From the NCBI GenBank assembly GCA_002127295.1, contig NFUV01000002.1, positions 1,054,001 to 1,118,000 of the forward strand: a stretch of DNA of 64,000 bases, given 5' to 3'. The notes beneath the pieces were generated by a model. The model was given only the letters and a program-made list of their open reading frames with translations, made no database searches and was not told the DNA's origin. The stretch's first letter is position 1. Each line of letters begins with the position of its first letter. Shown here piece after piece: positions 35,215 to 44,237 of the stretch. Made by a program: the position numbers and the translations under genes. The DNA is from Chitinophagaceae bacterium IBVUCB2 (GTDB taxonomy: Bacteria; Bacteroidota; Bacteroidia; Chitinophagales; Chitinophagaceae).

Positions 35215-36083
35215 TTATTTTTTACAAATCGGTCAAAGTAATATCTTAACAAGCGGTGAATTGAAATGGGTAAAGCTGATAATTTTGATGAGTAGTAAAA
35301 ATATAGCCACAATCTTTTTCTTTTATTTAAATAAGCAGCAGACATAAAATAAAAATCCCAAATCGACTCCTGGTTTAATTTTTTTATTTCCTTTTTAGTG
35401 TAAATGGCAATATAGGTAGGTAATATATTTTTCCATTTTCTTGAAATCTTAAATAATGCATCAAACCATTGCTGGGTTAGCAAAGATTTGGAAAAATGTT
35501 CGAGCAGTACTTCTTTTGAAACAACTATTTTGTGTGTTTGCCGGATTTGGAGAGATAAGTCTATATCATATCCATGAAAATTATCGAGCATTTCTTCGTC
35601 AAAGCGTACAGTTCTTAGTATCTCTTTTCGGGTAATCATAAATACACCATCTATTGCAACGACTTCAACAATATTTTTTTTGGAGAATCGGGATTGATAA
35701 AGAAGCTTAGAGGAGGTTTTGTCGGGTTCTGGTGTATGAATTACGTTAACTTCTTGCTCACAGGTGTTGAACCAGCCAAGAGGGGGTAAGCTATAATAGT
35801 ATGTGCCTGCTACACCCATTAGTCCCACTTCTTTTTCATTAAATGCATTGATAATTATTTGCCCCCAGTTATTAGACCTAAATTGTATGTCTTCATGAAG
35901 AAAGCAAACCAGTTCATATTTTGCTTTCAAGGCGCCTTTGTTGTATACCGAGCAAATGGAATTTTTGTCAATGCTATTGTCTATACAAATTATTTCATAA
36001 GCGACGCCTATTGTAACTTCGATATTTTTTTTTACTGTATCGAAGTGTTCTGGATTTTTAGAACAAATAACAATGCTTATCAT
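35211..36083 (-). CDS. Glycosyltransferase, GT2-like
   Basis: A 290-residue GT-A fold transferase. It starts ISIVICSKNPEHFDTVKKNIE and has a shortened first strand compared with classical GT2. FLHEDIQFRSNNWGQII is in the DxD position (HED instead of DxD), as in the PF13712-type glycosyltransferases, and GVFMITRKEILRTVRFDEEMLDNFHGYDIDLSLQIRQ holds the catalytic HGYD-D block. It overlaps its neighbours by 4 bp on each side. It probably adds one sugar of the repeat unit. Confidence 0.82.
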   Translation of the reverse strand: MISIVICSKNPEHFDTVKKNIEVTIGVAYEIICIDNSIDKNSICSVYNKGALKAKYELVCFLHEDIQFRSNNWGQIIINAFNEKEVGLMGVAGTYYYSLPPLGWFNTCEQEVNVIHTPEPDKTSSKLLYQSRFSKKNIVEVVAIDGVFMITRKEILRTVRFDEEMLDNFHGYDIDLSLQIRQTHKIVVSKEVLLEHFSKSLLTQQWFDALFKISRKWKNILPTYIAIYTKKEIKKLNQESIWDFYFMSAAYLNKRKRLWLYFYYSSKLSALPISIHRLLRYYFDRFVKNK

Positions 36084-36943
36084 TTTGAAGTTGAAAATAT
36101 TTTTTTTATGATGGACATTAATGCTTTTAATGGAGCTAAAATAAAATGTCCCACTTTATAAGTAATTGTATTTATTACATCTTTTTCTGCCTGTTTAACT
36201 GTATCTTGATAAGAAGGTAATCCACGAAAAATACTTAGATGATTAATATCCGTCAATTCAATTTTATCCGAAGCTAATGCAACAATATATAGAGGGGCAA
36301 AATCAATGTTTGATTTTATCTCATTAAAGTTCCCTTCAAATACATTTAGGGTACAAGCTTTTCCTCCAAAAAGCACAGATGAATAAGAGCTTTGCTGTTT
36401 AAAAAAACTTGATGTCTTGAAGTGGTTATTAATTAGCAACCGAAACTCATTTTCATAAAGCTCTTTTATATGAAAAGGATTTTTTGATTCATTTTTATCC
36501 GAATAATTTAATTTGTCTGGTGTTGACATAATTAAAAGACCTGATGGTGAGAGAACCCTTTTTATTTCTTTCATCATCTGATCATGTTCGGCAAGGTGTT
36601 CTAATGTTTCAAAACTTACTACCACATCAATGCTGTTATCGGGTATAGGTATTTCTGTTGCACTTCCCAGTTTGAAACTGATATTGGGACTTTCGTATTT
36701 ATGAATAGCTTTTTTAATTGAATTCTCATCAATATCTACTCCTGTAATATGTGTGGCATATTGTGAAAGCAGCTTTACTCCATAACCTTCCCCACAGGCA
36801 ATATCTAAGATTCTTTTACCCTTTACAAAATTTAATGCAAATGCATATCGATGTAGATGCTCAAGACTTACCTGGTTAATAATAAAAGTTTCCAGCCTTT
36901 CTCCTGACCAATTGTAAACAAGCTCTTTTTCTTTTTTTCTCAC
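36080..36943 (-). CDS. SAM-dependent methyltransferase
   Basis: A 287-residue class I methyltransferase with motif I ILDIACGEGYGVKLLS near residues 43-58, followed by ITGVDIDENS (the acidic ribose-binding residue) and the VVSFETLEHLAEHDQMMKEIKRVL motif. The C-terminal ~70 residues are a separate, partly hydrophobic helix pair, perhaps membrane-associated. Its place directly after wzt suggests it methylates a sugar or the end of the glycan before export, but it could also act on a lipid carrier. It overlaps the GT gene by 4 bp. The gap to wzt is 72 bp. Confidence 0.85.
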   Translation of the reverse strand: MRKKEKELVYNWSGERLETFIINQVSLEHLHRYAFALNFVKGKRILDIACGEGYGVKLLSQYATHITGVDIDENSIKKAIHKYESPNISFKLGSATEIPIPDNSIDVVVSFETLEHLAEHDQMMKEIKRVLSPSGLLIMSTPDKLNYSDKNESKNPFHIKELYENEFRLLINNHFKTSSFFKQQSSYSSVLFGGKACTLNVFEGNFNEIKSNIDFAPLYIVALASDKIELTDINHLSIFRGLPSYQDTVKQAEKDVINTITYKVGHFILAPLKALMSIIKKIFSTSK

Positions 36944-37015
36944 AATATTTTTTTTAAAACCTACTTACAGTAAATAATTTCATTCATACAAATTACCATT
37001 GGCCTATGCATGAAT

Positions 37016-38269
37016 TTAGTTACTTGAAACCTCCCACACAAGGAGGGGTCTTATAAAACCTGGTAAATTTTCCGTAAAGTTCCCTCTGGCGGAAAATTTT
37101 AAATAATCGGTAAAGACTTCAAAACGAAGGGCTTCAAATTCGTGTATCAATATTTCATGTGGACTTGGATTAAAAAGGGCCAGACTTATTGAAAAAAATC
37201 CTTCAGGTAATAAGTTTCCCGGTATCCAAACAGTGGCTCTATAAACACCTACTTTATTTTCTTGATTACTAAACTCAGATACTACATCATGCGAACTGAA
37301 AATATGTACATTTTCCTGGTTAAATACATTAATACCACGTGTAAAGGACGGTCGGCCGGCTAATACCTGGTATTCGAAAGAAATTCCTATTTTTTGAGTA
37401 GTATCAAATCTTGAAAGAATAACCCCAGTTTCATTATGTAAGGAAGCTTTTGTCAATTTAAGTTCTTTGTTATATGAATACAAGGTATCGTCCCAATTTT
37501 TTTCAGCAATTGTTTGAAGATGATCTGTAAGATATTTGGTAATTGATTTATCTGTATTCCCTTTATAAAGAGTTGTTCCGTTTCCCAGAAGTATTGCAGA
37601 AGAGCAAAATTTTTTAATTGTATCTAAATTGTGGCTTACAAACAAAATAGTCCGTCCATCTTTCTTACTCACTTCTTCCATTTTCCCCAGGCATTTTTTC
37701 TGAAATTCCATATCACCAACTGCCAGCACTTCATCAATCAGCAATATTTCAGGCTCCAGATGTGCAGCTACAGAAAATGCCAATCGCAATTGCATGCCGC
37801 TGCTATAATGTTTAAGCGGAGTATCGATAAATTTTTCAACACCGCTAAAATCAATAATAGCCTCCAATTGTTTCGTAATCTCCGCTCTCTTTAAACCGAG
37901 TATCGAGCCATTGAGGTAAATATTTTCCCTACCACTTAACTCAGGATGAAAACCAGTGCCAACTTCTAATAAGCTGCCCACTCTGCCACGAATAAATGCT
38001 TCGCCTGTAGTAGGAGGGGTAATTCTACTTATGATTTTTAACAATGTACTTTTCCCGGCACCGTTTCTACCGATTATTCCAACCCTTTCTCCAGGTTCAA
38101 TAGAAAGATTTACATCACGCAGAGCCCAAAAGCTATCTTGCTTTTTTTTCTTTCCCGAAAAAATATTCCTTGCAGATTCACTAATAACATCTCTCAATGC
38201 AATATAAGGAGCACTGTTAGTCAGTTTGTATTGTTTGCCCAGGTTTATTATTTCTATTGCTGGTTTCAT
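37016..38269 (-). CDS. wzt: ABC transporter ATPase with glycan-recognition domain (Wzt)
   Basis: A 417-residue ATPase of the polysaccharide exporter. The ABC domain (1-245) has Walker A GRNGAGKST (67-75), signature YSSGMQLRL (155-163) and Walker B EILLIDEVLAVGD (174-186), plus the FWALRDVNLSIEPGERVGIIG start typical of the capsule/O-antigen branch. Residues ~260-417 form an extra beta-sandwich of the Wzt C-terminal type (SRFDTTQKIGISFEYQV, GLFSISLALFNPS region), which in O-antigen systems recognises the modified chain end. It is read leftward after wzm, with a 1-bp overlap. The presence of this domain predicts export of a finished, capped chain. Confidence 0.92.
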   Translation of the reverse strand: MKPAIEIINLGKQYKLTNSAPYIALRDVISESARNIFSGKKKKQDSFWALRDVNLSIEPGERVGIIGRNGAGKSTLLKIISRITPPTTGEAFIRGRVGSLLEVGTGFHPELSGRENIYLNGSILGLKRAEITKQLEAIIDFSGVEKFIDTPLKHYSSGMQLRLAFSVAAHLEPEILLIDEVLAVGDMEFQKKCLGKMEEVSKKDGRTILFVSHNLDTIKKFCSSAILLGNGTTLYKGNTDKSITKYLTDHLQTIAEKNWDDTLYSYNKELKLTKASLHNETGVILSRFDTTQKIGISFEYQVLAGRPSFTRGINVFNQENVHIFSSHDVVSEFSNQENKVGVYRATVWIPGNLLPEGFFSISLALFNPSPHEILIHEFEALRFEVFTDYLKFSARGNFTENLPGFIRPLLVWEVSSN

Positions 38270-39093
38270 CAGGCAAGATCGGCGAAGTAAGCCTCGGTTT
38301 TACGGAAATATAATAAGCCAATAATTAAAAGTGATATGCTGCTGCAGGCTCCTATAGCTATAATTGTAATGTCAGGTGAAATACTGGTCAGGGGTGCTCT
38401 GAATAATTCAATTGCCGCATTCATCGGGTTAATGGCCAGTAAATATTTAAAAAGAGATTGTTGAACTGACTGCAATGGATAAATAACCTGAGATGCAAAG
38501 AATAGCACCTGCAAAAGAAATGGAAGTGCATATCTGAAGTCCCGGAATTTTACATTCAAAGCGGCTAATAACAAGCCGAGTCCTGCTGCAGAAAGTAAAC
38601 TCATTATTATTCCCGCCGGAAAGTAAAAAATAGCTGTCCAGGAAGGTGGTTGCTGCATAACAAAACAGAGGATGATGAAAATGACAAAGGCTATTAAAAA
38701 ATCAAACAAAGCAACTAACATAGCGGAACATGGAATGATGAGCCGGGGGAAATATATCTTCTTTATAATATTTGCATTTTGTACCATACTGTCTCCGGCA
38801 TGGGACACAGAACTGTTAAAAAGATTCCAGCAAATTAAGCCCGATAAAACAAATACAGGATACTTTATATCTCCAGTATTAATGGGCCATGTTCTAGAAA
38901 AAAGGAAAGTAAAAATCAGCATCATGCCTAAAGGCTGCAGTAAAGCCCATAAAACCCCAAGATAGGTTTGCTTATACTTCACCTTAATATCCCGCCAGGT
39001 AAAAAAATAGAATAGTTCCCTGTATTGCCATAATTCCCTAAAACCCAATGATAAACTGGCAGGCGGCTTAATGTGTATTACTGGTTTCTCCAT
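38269..39093 (-). CDS. wzm: ABC transporter permease (Wzm)
   Basis: A 274-residue membrane permease of the ABC-2 polysaccharide exporter. The N-terminal amphipathic segment FRELWQYRELFYFFTWRDIKVKYKQTYLGVLWALLQP is the family signature (ends FRELWQYREL and GVLWALLQP). Six hydrophobic helices follow and the C-terminus is FRKTEAYFADLA. The partner ATPase is the adjacent wzt. Together they move an undecaprenyl-linked glycan across the inner membrane. The start is the ATG at 39093 and the gap to the upstream gene is 50 bp, so these two genes may have their own promoter or be part of the longer transcript. Confidence 0.93.
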   Translation of the reverse strand: MEKPVIHIKPPASLSLGFRELWQYRELFYFFTWRDIKVKYKQTYLGVLWALLQPLGMMLIFTFLFSRTWPINTGDIKYPVFVLSGLICWNLFNSSVSHAGDSMVQNANIIKKIYFPRLIIPCSAMLVALFDFLIAFVIFIILCFVMQQPPSWTAIFYFPAGIIMSLLSAAGLGLLLAALNVKFRDFRYALPFLLQVLFFASQVIYPLQSVQQSLFKYLLAINPMNAAIELFRAPLTSISPDITIIAIGACSSISLLIIGLLYFRKTEAYFADLA

Positions 39094-39143
39094 CAGCCCT
39101 AAAGATAACCAATGCGTTGTGAAAGCAAAAGGGGAGAATTAAC

Positions 39144-40136
39144 CTAATTATCGTAATTGACCTGGTTCTTTTCTTTGGCTTTATTCTTATCCGTCTTTTC
39201 CTGTAGTTTTTGCTCGTTTCTTTTTCCTTTGGGGTCGAGTAATGGGTCGCCTATCGGAGCCTGACCATCCTGAAGTTTAAATGTAAATACTTTGTCTATG
39301 TGCATCCATTTGCCGTTCTCCCATACAAATCCTTCCTGGTCCCCATCAGGTATATAAGTCCATTTGTTATCGGGGTCATCGTTTTCGGATACTAAATGGT
39401 CAACGAGTATCATTTGTAAATCTTCAATATAGTTTACCAATACCCGGGCACCTTTTTTAAATTCAATTCCAAAACGATTTTTAGGCGGCTTAGGAATTGA
39501 GTCTTTTTCGTAACTAAAAAATGGCCCGCCGAATACAGGTTCTTTTTTCTCATTTATTGTCAGTACTTCCATCCATTTCATACTGCTCATCGCATTATTA
39601 TTATCAAAGCCAAAAAGAGTATAGAAGTTTTTCCCTTTGTGTTGGGTTTTGATGATATTGTAATATACAGCTCCAATCCAGTTGCCACGATTACGAATGG
39701 AATCTTCGGGCTTATTGGTGAATTCTGAATAATCTCTTAATGGCAACAACTTTAAAGATCCATCTGCTGTTCGAAATTGTATAGCACCCTTTTGCCGCCA
39801 GTAATGATCGTCAAAAGAAAGTGCCCATGTAAAAATTCTAAAAGAAGTGTCAGGGGCATACAAATGAGAAATTCCTGTTAAGGAATCAAAGGGATAGAAA
39901 AATGAATTTTTTATTTGTAAAGCCCTCACTAAAGTTTTTGTAAAAACGCTGTCAGAAACCATTCTTTCTTCGGGCAATGTATCAGTAATAAGATAATAGG
40001 CATAATCCTTTAAGGTATCTTCTACTTTCTTTAATTTTTTTAAATCAGCTGCTGTGATTTTTTGAGAAAAGGAGCTGTAGGAACTTGCAGCCCAGGTTAA
40101 TGCTGTTACAATAAAAATGGTCAGTATTCTTTTCAC
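39144..40136 (-). CDS. Exported protein of unknown function in glycan cluster
   Basis: A 330-residue exported protein that I do not recognise. Residues 1-24 are a signal peptide (AASSYSSFSQ). The mature part is rich in Asp, Lys, Phe and Tyr, with repeated strand-like segments (FRIFTWALSFDDHYWRQKGAIQF, then FYTLFGFDNNNAMSSMKWMEVL) and a charged Lys/Glu/Asn tail (EQKLQEKTDKNKAKEKNQ). It lies between the heptose genes and the exporter and is read in the same direction. It may be periplasmic and is probably unrelated to export chemistry. Gaps on both sides (50 and 84 bp) leave room for its own promoter. Confidence 0.7.
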   Translation of the reverse strand: MKRILTIFIVTALTWAASSYSSFSQKITAADLKKLKKVEDTLKDYAYYLITDTLPEERMVSDSVFTKTLVRALQIKNSFFYPFDSLTGISHLYAPDTSFRIFTWALSFDDHYWRQKGAIQFRTADGSLKLLPLRDYSEFTNKPEDSIRNRGNWIGAVYYNIIKTQHKGKNFYTLFGFDNNNAMSSMKWMEVLTINEKKEPVFGGPFFSYEKDSIPKPPKNRFGIEFKKGARVLVNYIEDLQMILVDHLVSENDDPDNKWTYIPDGDQEGFVWENGKWMHIDKVFTFKLQDGQAPIGDPLLDPKGKRNEQKLQEKTDKNKAKEKNQVNYDN

Positions 40137-40220
40137 CAGGATAGTTTTTGAATTTTGATAAAGGTAAAGCTTAATCCAGATGTGACTAACGCCAAAAGGG
40201 TTGTAAAATTTTATCCAATG

Positions 40221-41480
40221 TTATAAAGCTTTGGCAAAATCTGCCAATGAATTGAACCGAAAATCAATATCCGGGTGGGGGAAGGGCACATCCGGGTTAG
40301 TAGTAGCGGTAAAAACGGTAAATACCCCGGCATTTCGGCCAAAAAGCATGTCGCTGGGCTTGTTGCCAACCATTATAGACTTAGCTAGATCAATACCTTC
40401 AAAGTCAGCTTTTGCCTGAAAAGCCAGGCCGGGATTGGGCTTCCTGTTCGGATGTTTATTGTCTGTGCTGGTACAATAATAAATTTTATCAATTCGTCCA
40501 CCAGCAGAAATAATTTGTGTTTCCATGTGACGATGGATACTTCTCAGTTCCGCCTCCGTCATCAATTCCCTGCCAACGCCACGTTGGTTACTTACTATAA
40601 TTATTTGCCCAAATTTGTTGACAAACTGCTGAAATGCTTCTTTGGCTCCGTCATAAAAAATAAACTCCCGCCAGTTAAGAATATAATCATCTTTCTTTTC
40701 ATGATTGATTACACCATCCCGGTCAATAAATAAAGTCCAGCTTTTATCAATAGTTTTCAAATCGGGTGGTGACACTGCAAATTCCATTTGCGCCCGGTTA
40801 TAATCTTCCGGTATGCCAATATCAATAAAGTATTCATCCTGCACTTGCCCATATATTTTTTGCTCTCCATTTGTTGAACTACTTATTGATTTCTCTAAAT
40901 AATCTTTTTCGAAAGAGAATTTTTCGGGAAACAGGTGTTCCAAAAAACCACTCACATTTAGTATATACAAACCACCATTGATAGTGCCTTGCTCATAATA
41001 TTTTTTTTCTTTAAAGTCTGTTACCAGATTATCGCCGTTTATTTCTACTACTCCATAGCGATCGAAATTATGCAGTGGTTTTAAGAGTAGTGTACATTCA
41101 GCATTATTAAAGCTGTGTAAAGTTCCGGCTTTCTGTAAATCTGTTCTAAAGGTGGTATCGCCGTTTGCAATTACTACATTTCTTTCTGTTGCCTTAGCAA
41201 CTGCCAATTGAATTGCTCCCCCTGTGCCAAGGGGCTCTGCTTCTGTTACTATTTGAAAATTCAGGGTAGGGAATTGGTCATCCAAGTATGTTTCAATCAC
41301 TTCATGCTTATATCCTAAAGAGAAAATAAACTTTTCTATACCCTGGCTGCGCAAATAATTGATAACATAAAAAAGAAATGGCCTGCCGGCAACCGGGGCC
41401 ATACATTTTGGTAAGTCGGGAACTGCTTCTTTTAATCTTGTTCCTAACCCACCTGCGAGAATTATAGCTTCTTTTATCAT
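40221..41480 (-). CDS. Fused heptose-1-P nucleotidyltransferase and HAD phosphatase
   Basis: A 419-residue fusion of two heptose enzymes. Residues 1-235 are a nucleotidyltransferase of the HddC type, with IILAGGLGTRLKEAVPDLPKCM as the nucleotide loop and ANGDTT as the metal region. Residues ~245-419 are a HAD-IIIA phosphatase like GmhB: DRDG (253-256) holds the nucleophile, SNQRGVGR is motif II and VGNKPSDMLFGRNAG motif III/IV. Unlike most GmhB, the zinc loop cysteines are missing (YYCTSTDNKHPNRKPNPG). The order of the reactions (phosphatase before nucleotidyltransferase) makes a channelled bifunctional enzyme sensible. The stop of gmhA overlaps its start by 1 bp. Confidence 0.88.
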   Translation of the reverse strand: MIKEAIILAGGLGTRLKEAVPDLPKCMAPVAGRPFLFYVINYLRSQGIEKFIFSLGYKHEVIETYLDDQFPTLNFQIVTEAEPLGTGGAIQLAVAKATERNVVIANGDTTFRTDLQKAGTLHSFNNAECTLLLKPLHNFDRYGVVEINGDNLVTDFKEKKYYEQGTINGGLYILNVSGFLEHLFPEKFSFEKDYLEKSISSSTNGEQKIYGQVQDEYFIDIGIPEDYNRAQMEFAVSPPDLKTIDKSWTLFIDRDGVINHEKKDDYILNWREFIFYDGAKEAFQQFVNKFGQIIIVSNQRGVGRELMTEAELRSIHRHMETQIISAGGRIDKIYYCTSTDNKHPNRKPNPGLAFQAKADFEGIDLAKSIMVGNKPSDMLFGRNAGVFTVFTATTNPDVPFPHPDIDFRFNSLADFAKAL

Positions 41481-42058
41481 TATGAAGTAGTGAAATATTT
41501 TTCTTCAACTAATTGGCAGATAATATGACCAATAGTAATATGGCTCTCCTGTATTCGGGGAGTATCTGCGGATGGTATATTGATAAGATAATCGCTGACC
41601 GATTTCATTTGTCCGCCAGTGATGCCTGTAAAGGCAATTGTAGACATTCCCTTTTCTCTCGCCACTTCAAATGCTTTAATGATGTTTCCGGAATTGCCGG
41701 AAGTAGAAAGCCCGATCAATACATCTCCTTTTTCGCCAATACCATCAATCATCCTGGAATATACTACATCATAACCGTAATCATTTGCAACTGCTGTCAG
41801 GTAAGATGTATTGCAATGCAATGCTTCAGCAGGTAATGCTTTCCTATCCGTATAAAAGCGACCTGAAAATTCAGCAGCCAGGTGTTGTGCATCTGCAGCA
41901 CTACCTCCATTGCCGCAAAAATAAACCCGGTTACCACTTTTAAATGCAGCAGTAATTACATCGATTACTTTTTCAACTGTAGCAAGCAAATCAGGATTTT
42001 GCAATACTTGCTGTTTAGTATCAATCGAAGCCTGAATTATATTTTTAATCTTTTCCAT
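41480..42058 (-). CDS. gmhA: Phosphoheptose isomerase (GmhA)
   Basis: A 192-residue SIS-domain isomerase converting sedoheptulose 7-phosphate to D-glycero-D-manno-heptose 7-phosphate. The GmhA signature CGNGGSAADAQHLAAEFSGRF (48-68, ends CGNGGSAAD and AEFSGRF) is intact, with LIGLSTSGNSGNI as the second phosphate loop and the QESHITIGHIICQLVE helix that carries the catalytic residues. It could be confused with DiaA, but the setting with hddA and the fused HddC-GmhB protein decides for GmhA. It overlaps the next gene by 1 bp and has 27 bp to hddA. Confidence 0.93.
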   Translation of the reverse strand: MEKIKNIIQASIDTKQQVLQNPDLLATVEKVIDVITAAFKSGNRVYFCGNGGSAADAQHLAAEFSGRFYTDRKALPAEALHCNTSYLTAVANDYGYDVVYSRMIDGIGEKGDVLIGLSTSGNSGNIIKAFEVAREKGMSTIAFTGITGGQMKSVSDYLINIPSADTPRIQESHITIGHIICQLVEEKYFTTS

Positions 42059-42085
42059 ATTGCTGATTTTATTAACTATTCACTT

Positions 42086-43108
42086 TTAAATAGTCCATGT
42101 CTTTAATCCATGTTGCGTAAATAAATAGTTTCTGCTTTGCCCTCCAAATTTTTCCAGGGCTGCTTTTACATTGTATTTTGTATTACCCGGGCAATAAAAG
42201 ATCATAAAACCCCCTCCACCGGCACCTGAAATTTTTCCTCCGGTAGCGCCAGCTTTTTTGGCAGATTCATAAATTTCTTCCATCAACGGATTGCTGATGC
42301 CTTCCGCCATTTGTCTTTTTTGTTGAAACCCATAATCTAAAATTTCACCAATTTCATTCAGCTTGCCTTTTAGCAAGGCTTCTTTCATCCGTTGAGCCTG
42401 TTGTTTTAACTGGTGCATTGCCTCTATTGATTTTTCTTTATTGTCTGTTACATTCTTGCTTTGTTTTTTAATTATTTCTGCTGATTCACGACTAGTTGAA
42501 GTGTAATACAATACTAAGTTGTTTTCCAATTCAAATAAATGTTCCTCCTTCACCCGTAGCGGATTGACGATCACTTTATCATCCGCATAAAATTCCATGA
42601 AGTTTACACCACCAAATGTAGCAGCGTATTGGTCTTGCCGACCACCGGCCAGCTTCAGGTCGTTTCTCTCAATATCGTACGCATAATGTGCCATGTCGTA
42701 TTCGCCAAGCGGCAAGCGAAGCATTTCTGAAAAAGCACCAATGATTGCCACAACAAGGGTGGAAGAAGTTCCCAGGCCCGAACCCGCAGGTGCATCTACA
42801 AAAGTTGATAAGCGAAAGCCTTGCTGTCTTGCACCATAATCTTTCTGAATCCGGTTGTAAACACCTTTCAAAAGGTCAAGTGTACCGTCAATGGGTAAAG
42901 CAGAAACCCAGTCTGATTCCAATTTTTCGTTTCTGTCTAATGCCTCAATAATGATTTTATTATCGGCTAACGGTTCTATTGTTGCATTTGCATACAACGA
43001 AATGGTAGCGTTTAATATAGCACCTCCATACAGGTCACTGTACGGACTTACATCGGTGCCACCACCGGCCAATCCTATTCGTAATGGAGCTTTACTTCTG
43101 TATATCAT
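42086..43108 (-). CDS. hddA: D-glycero-alpha-D-manno-heptose 7-phosphate kinase
   Basis: A 340-residue GHMP kinase that phosphorylates heptose 7-phosphate at C1 to give the alpha-1,7-bisphosphate. The N-terminal RSKAPLRIGLAGGGTDVSPY and the ATP loop DAPAGSGLGTSSTLVVAI (the GHMP P-loop) are typical, and SGAGGGGFMIFYC is the C-terminal motif. The alpha configuration points to a GDP- rather than ADP-linked product, as with HddA enzymes. It overlaps the GT4 gene upstream by 17 bp. It belongs to the heptose block gmhA, fused HddC-GmhB, all read leftward. Confidence 0.92.
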   Translation of the reverse strand: MIYRSKAPLRIGLAGGGTDVSPYSDLYGGAILNATISLYANATIEPLADNKIIIEALDRNEKLESDWVSALPIDGTLDLLKGVYNRIQKDYGARQQGFRLSTFVDAPAGSGLGTSSTLVVAIIGAFSEMLRLPLGEYDMAHYAYDIERNDLKLAGGRQDQYAATFGGVNFMEFYADDKVIVNPLRVKEEHLFELENNLVLYYTSTSRESAEIIKKQSKNVTDNKEKSIEAMHQLKQQAQRMKEALLKGKLNEIGEILDYGFQQKRQMAEGISNPLMEEIYESAKKAGATGGKISGAGGGGFMIFYCPGNTKYNVKAALEKFGGQSRNYLFTQHGLKTWTI

Positions 43109-44237
43109 TTGCTAATTGAGAAATAGTGGCAACCATATTGGCCCAACTATATTTTTGTTTCTCATTGCGAAGATGCGGAATAAAATAGCTTTCTCCTAAT
43201 TGGTAGAATTGCATAATCCCATCTGCTATAGCTTGTGGATTTGGCTCAACTACCAGTCCCACTTTCTTATCTGGCACTAAAGAAGGCAGCCCTCCAACAT
43301 TCGTAACCACCATTGGTTTTTCAAAATGATAGGCTAGAGGTGTAACACCACTTTGGGTGGCATTGCGGTATGGTTGTATGACCGCATCAGCAGCACACAG
43401 GTAAAATTTTACTTCGCTGTCAGGGATGAAATCTGTTTTTAAAATTAACTGATCTTTTATCCCCAATTTTTCAATCTGTTCGTTGAATGGTTTTTCATCT
43501 TCATAAAATTCACCGGCCACCAGTAGTTTGATGCGAGATGCCGTAGCTTCAATATTTCTTAAAATTGACATTGCTTCAAACAGCAAATCAAGTCCTTTGT
43601 ATTTACGTATGAAACCAAAGAATAGAATTATTTTTTCATTTTCTGGCAAACCGAGATGCTTTCTCGCTTCGACTTTAGATAAAATTGCTCCGAAATTATC
43701 ATACAGCGGATGCGATACCAGTAATGCTGGTTTTGTTGGTTGAAATAAACGCAAATCACTCATTACTTTTTCACTCATCGTAATAAAAGCATCACAACTT
43801 TTTAAAAAATATTTGGTGAAAGGTTTATCACCAAATCTTTTTTCATGCGGGATAACATTATCAGCAATGCAAATTATTTTGGTATGCCTGTTTTTATTAA
43901 CACGTCGTAAAATGGTTCCTAATGCCGGCCCCATAAAGGGCAACCAAAAACGAACAATTATTAAATCCGGCTTCGTTTTTTTTAAAAGATTTCCAATCTT
44001 GATCCAATTGAAAGGATTGACAGAATTTATTGCAGACTTGATTATTAGATTTTCCGGTGCCGGCTCGCTGCTATATTGTGTTGTTCCCGGAAATAAAAAA
44101 GAAGGGTATTGCAAGGAAAATGAATAGATGGAACAATCATGGCCGCAATCAATAAACTCTTTAGCGAGTCGTTGATTAAAAGTGGCCAAACCTCCCCGCA
44201 GAGGATGGCCGGGTCCTATAATAATGACCTTTGCCAT
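43092..44237 (-). CDS. Glycosyltransferase family 4
   Basis: A 381-residue GT-B transferase. The start KVIIIGPGHPLRGGLATFNQRLA has the double Gly loop of GT4 enzymes. The C-terminal domain shows ILFFGFIRKYKGLDLLFEA and PYRNATQSGVTPLAYHFEKPMVVTNVGG, where the E-x7-E pair is modified (QSGVTPLA), a variation seen in some mannosyl- or rhamnosyltransferases. It begins 1 bp inside the end of the GT2 gene and overlaps hddA by 17 bp. Sugar donor cannot be told, although its proximity to hddA makes a heptosyltransferase role possible. Confidence 0.86.
   Translation of the reverse strand: MAKVIIIGPGHPLRGGLATFNQRLAKEFIDCGHDCSIYSFSLQYPSFLFPGTTQYSSEPAPENLIIKSAINSVNPFNWIKIGNLLKKTKPDLIIVRFWLPFMGPALGTILRRVNKNRHTKIICIADNVIPHEKRFGDKPFTKYFLKSCDAFITMSEKVMSDLRLFQPTKPALLVSHPLYDNFGAILSKVEARKHLGLPENEKIILFFGFIRKYKGLDLLFEAMSILRNIEATASRIKLLVAGEFYEDEKPFNEQIEKLGIKDQLILKTDFIPDSEVKFYLCAADAVIQPYRNATQSGVTPLAYHFEKPMVVTNVGGLPSLVPDKKVGLVVEPNPQAIADGIMQFYQLGESYFIPHLRNEKQKYSWANMVATISQLANDIQK

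Noticed and set aside
41480-42058. DiaA replication regulator
   Set aside because: SIS-domain similarity is shared, but the direct neighbours hddA and the fused HddC-GmhB gene support GmhA.
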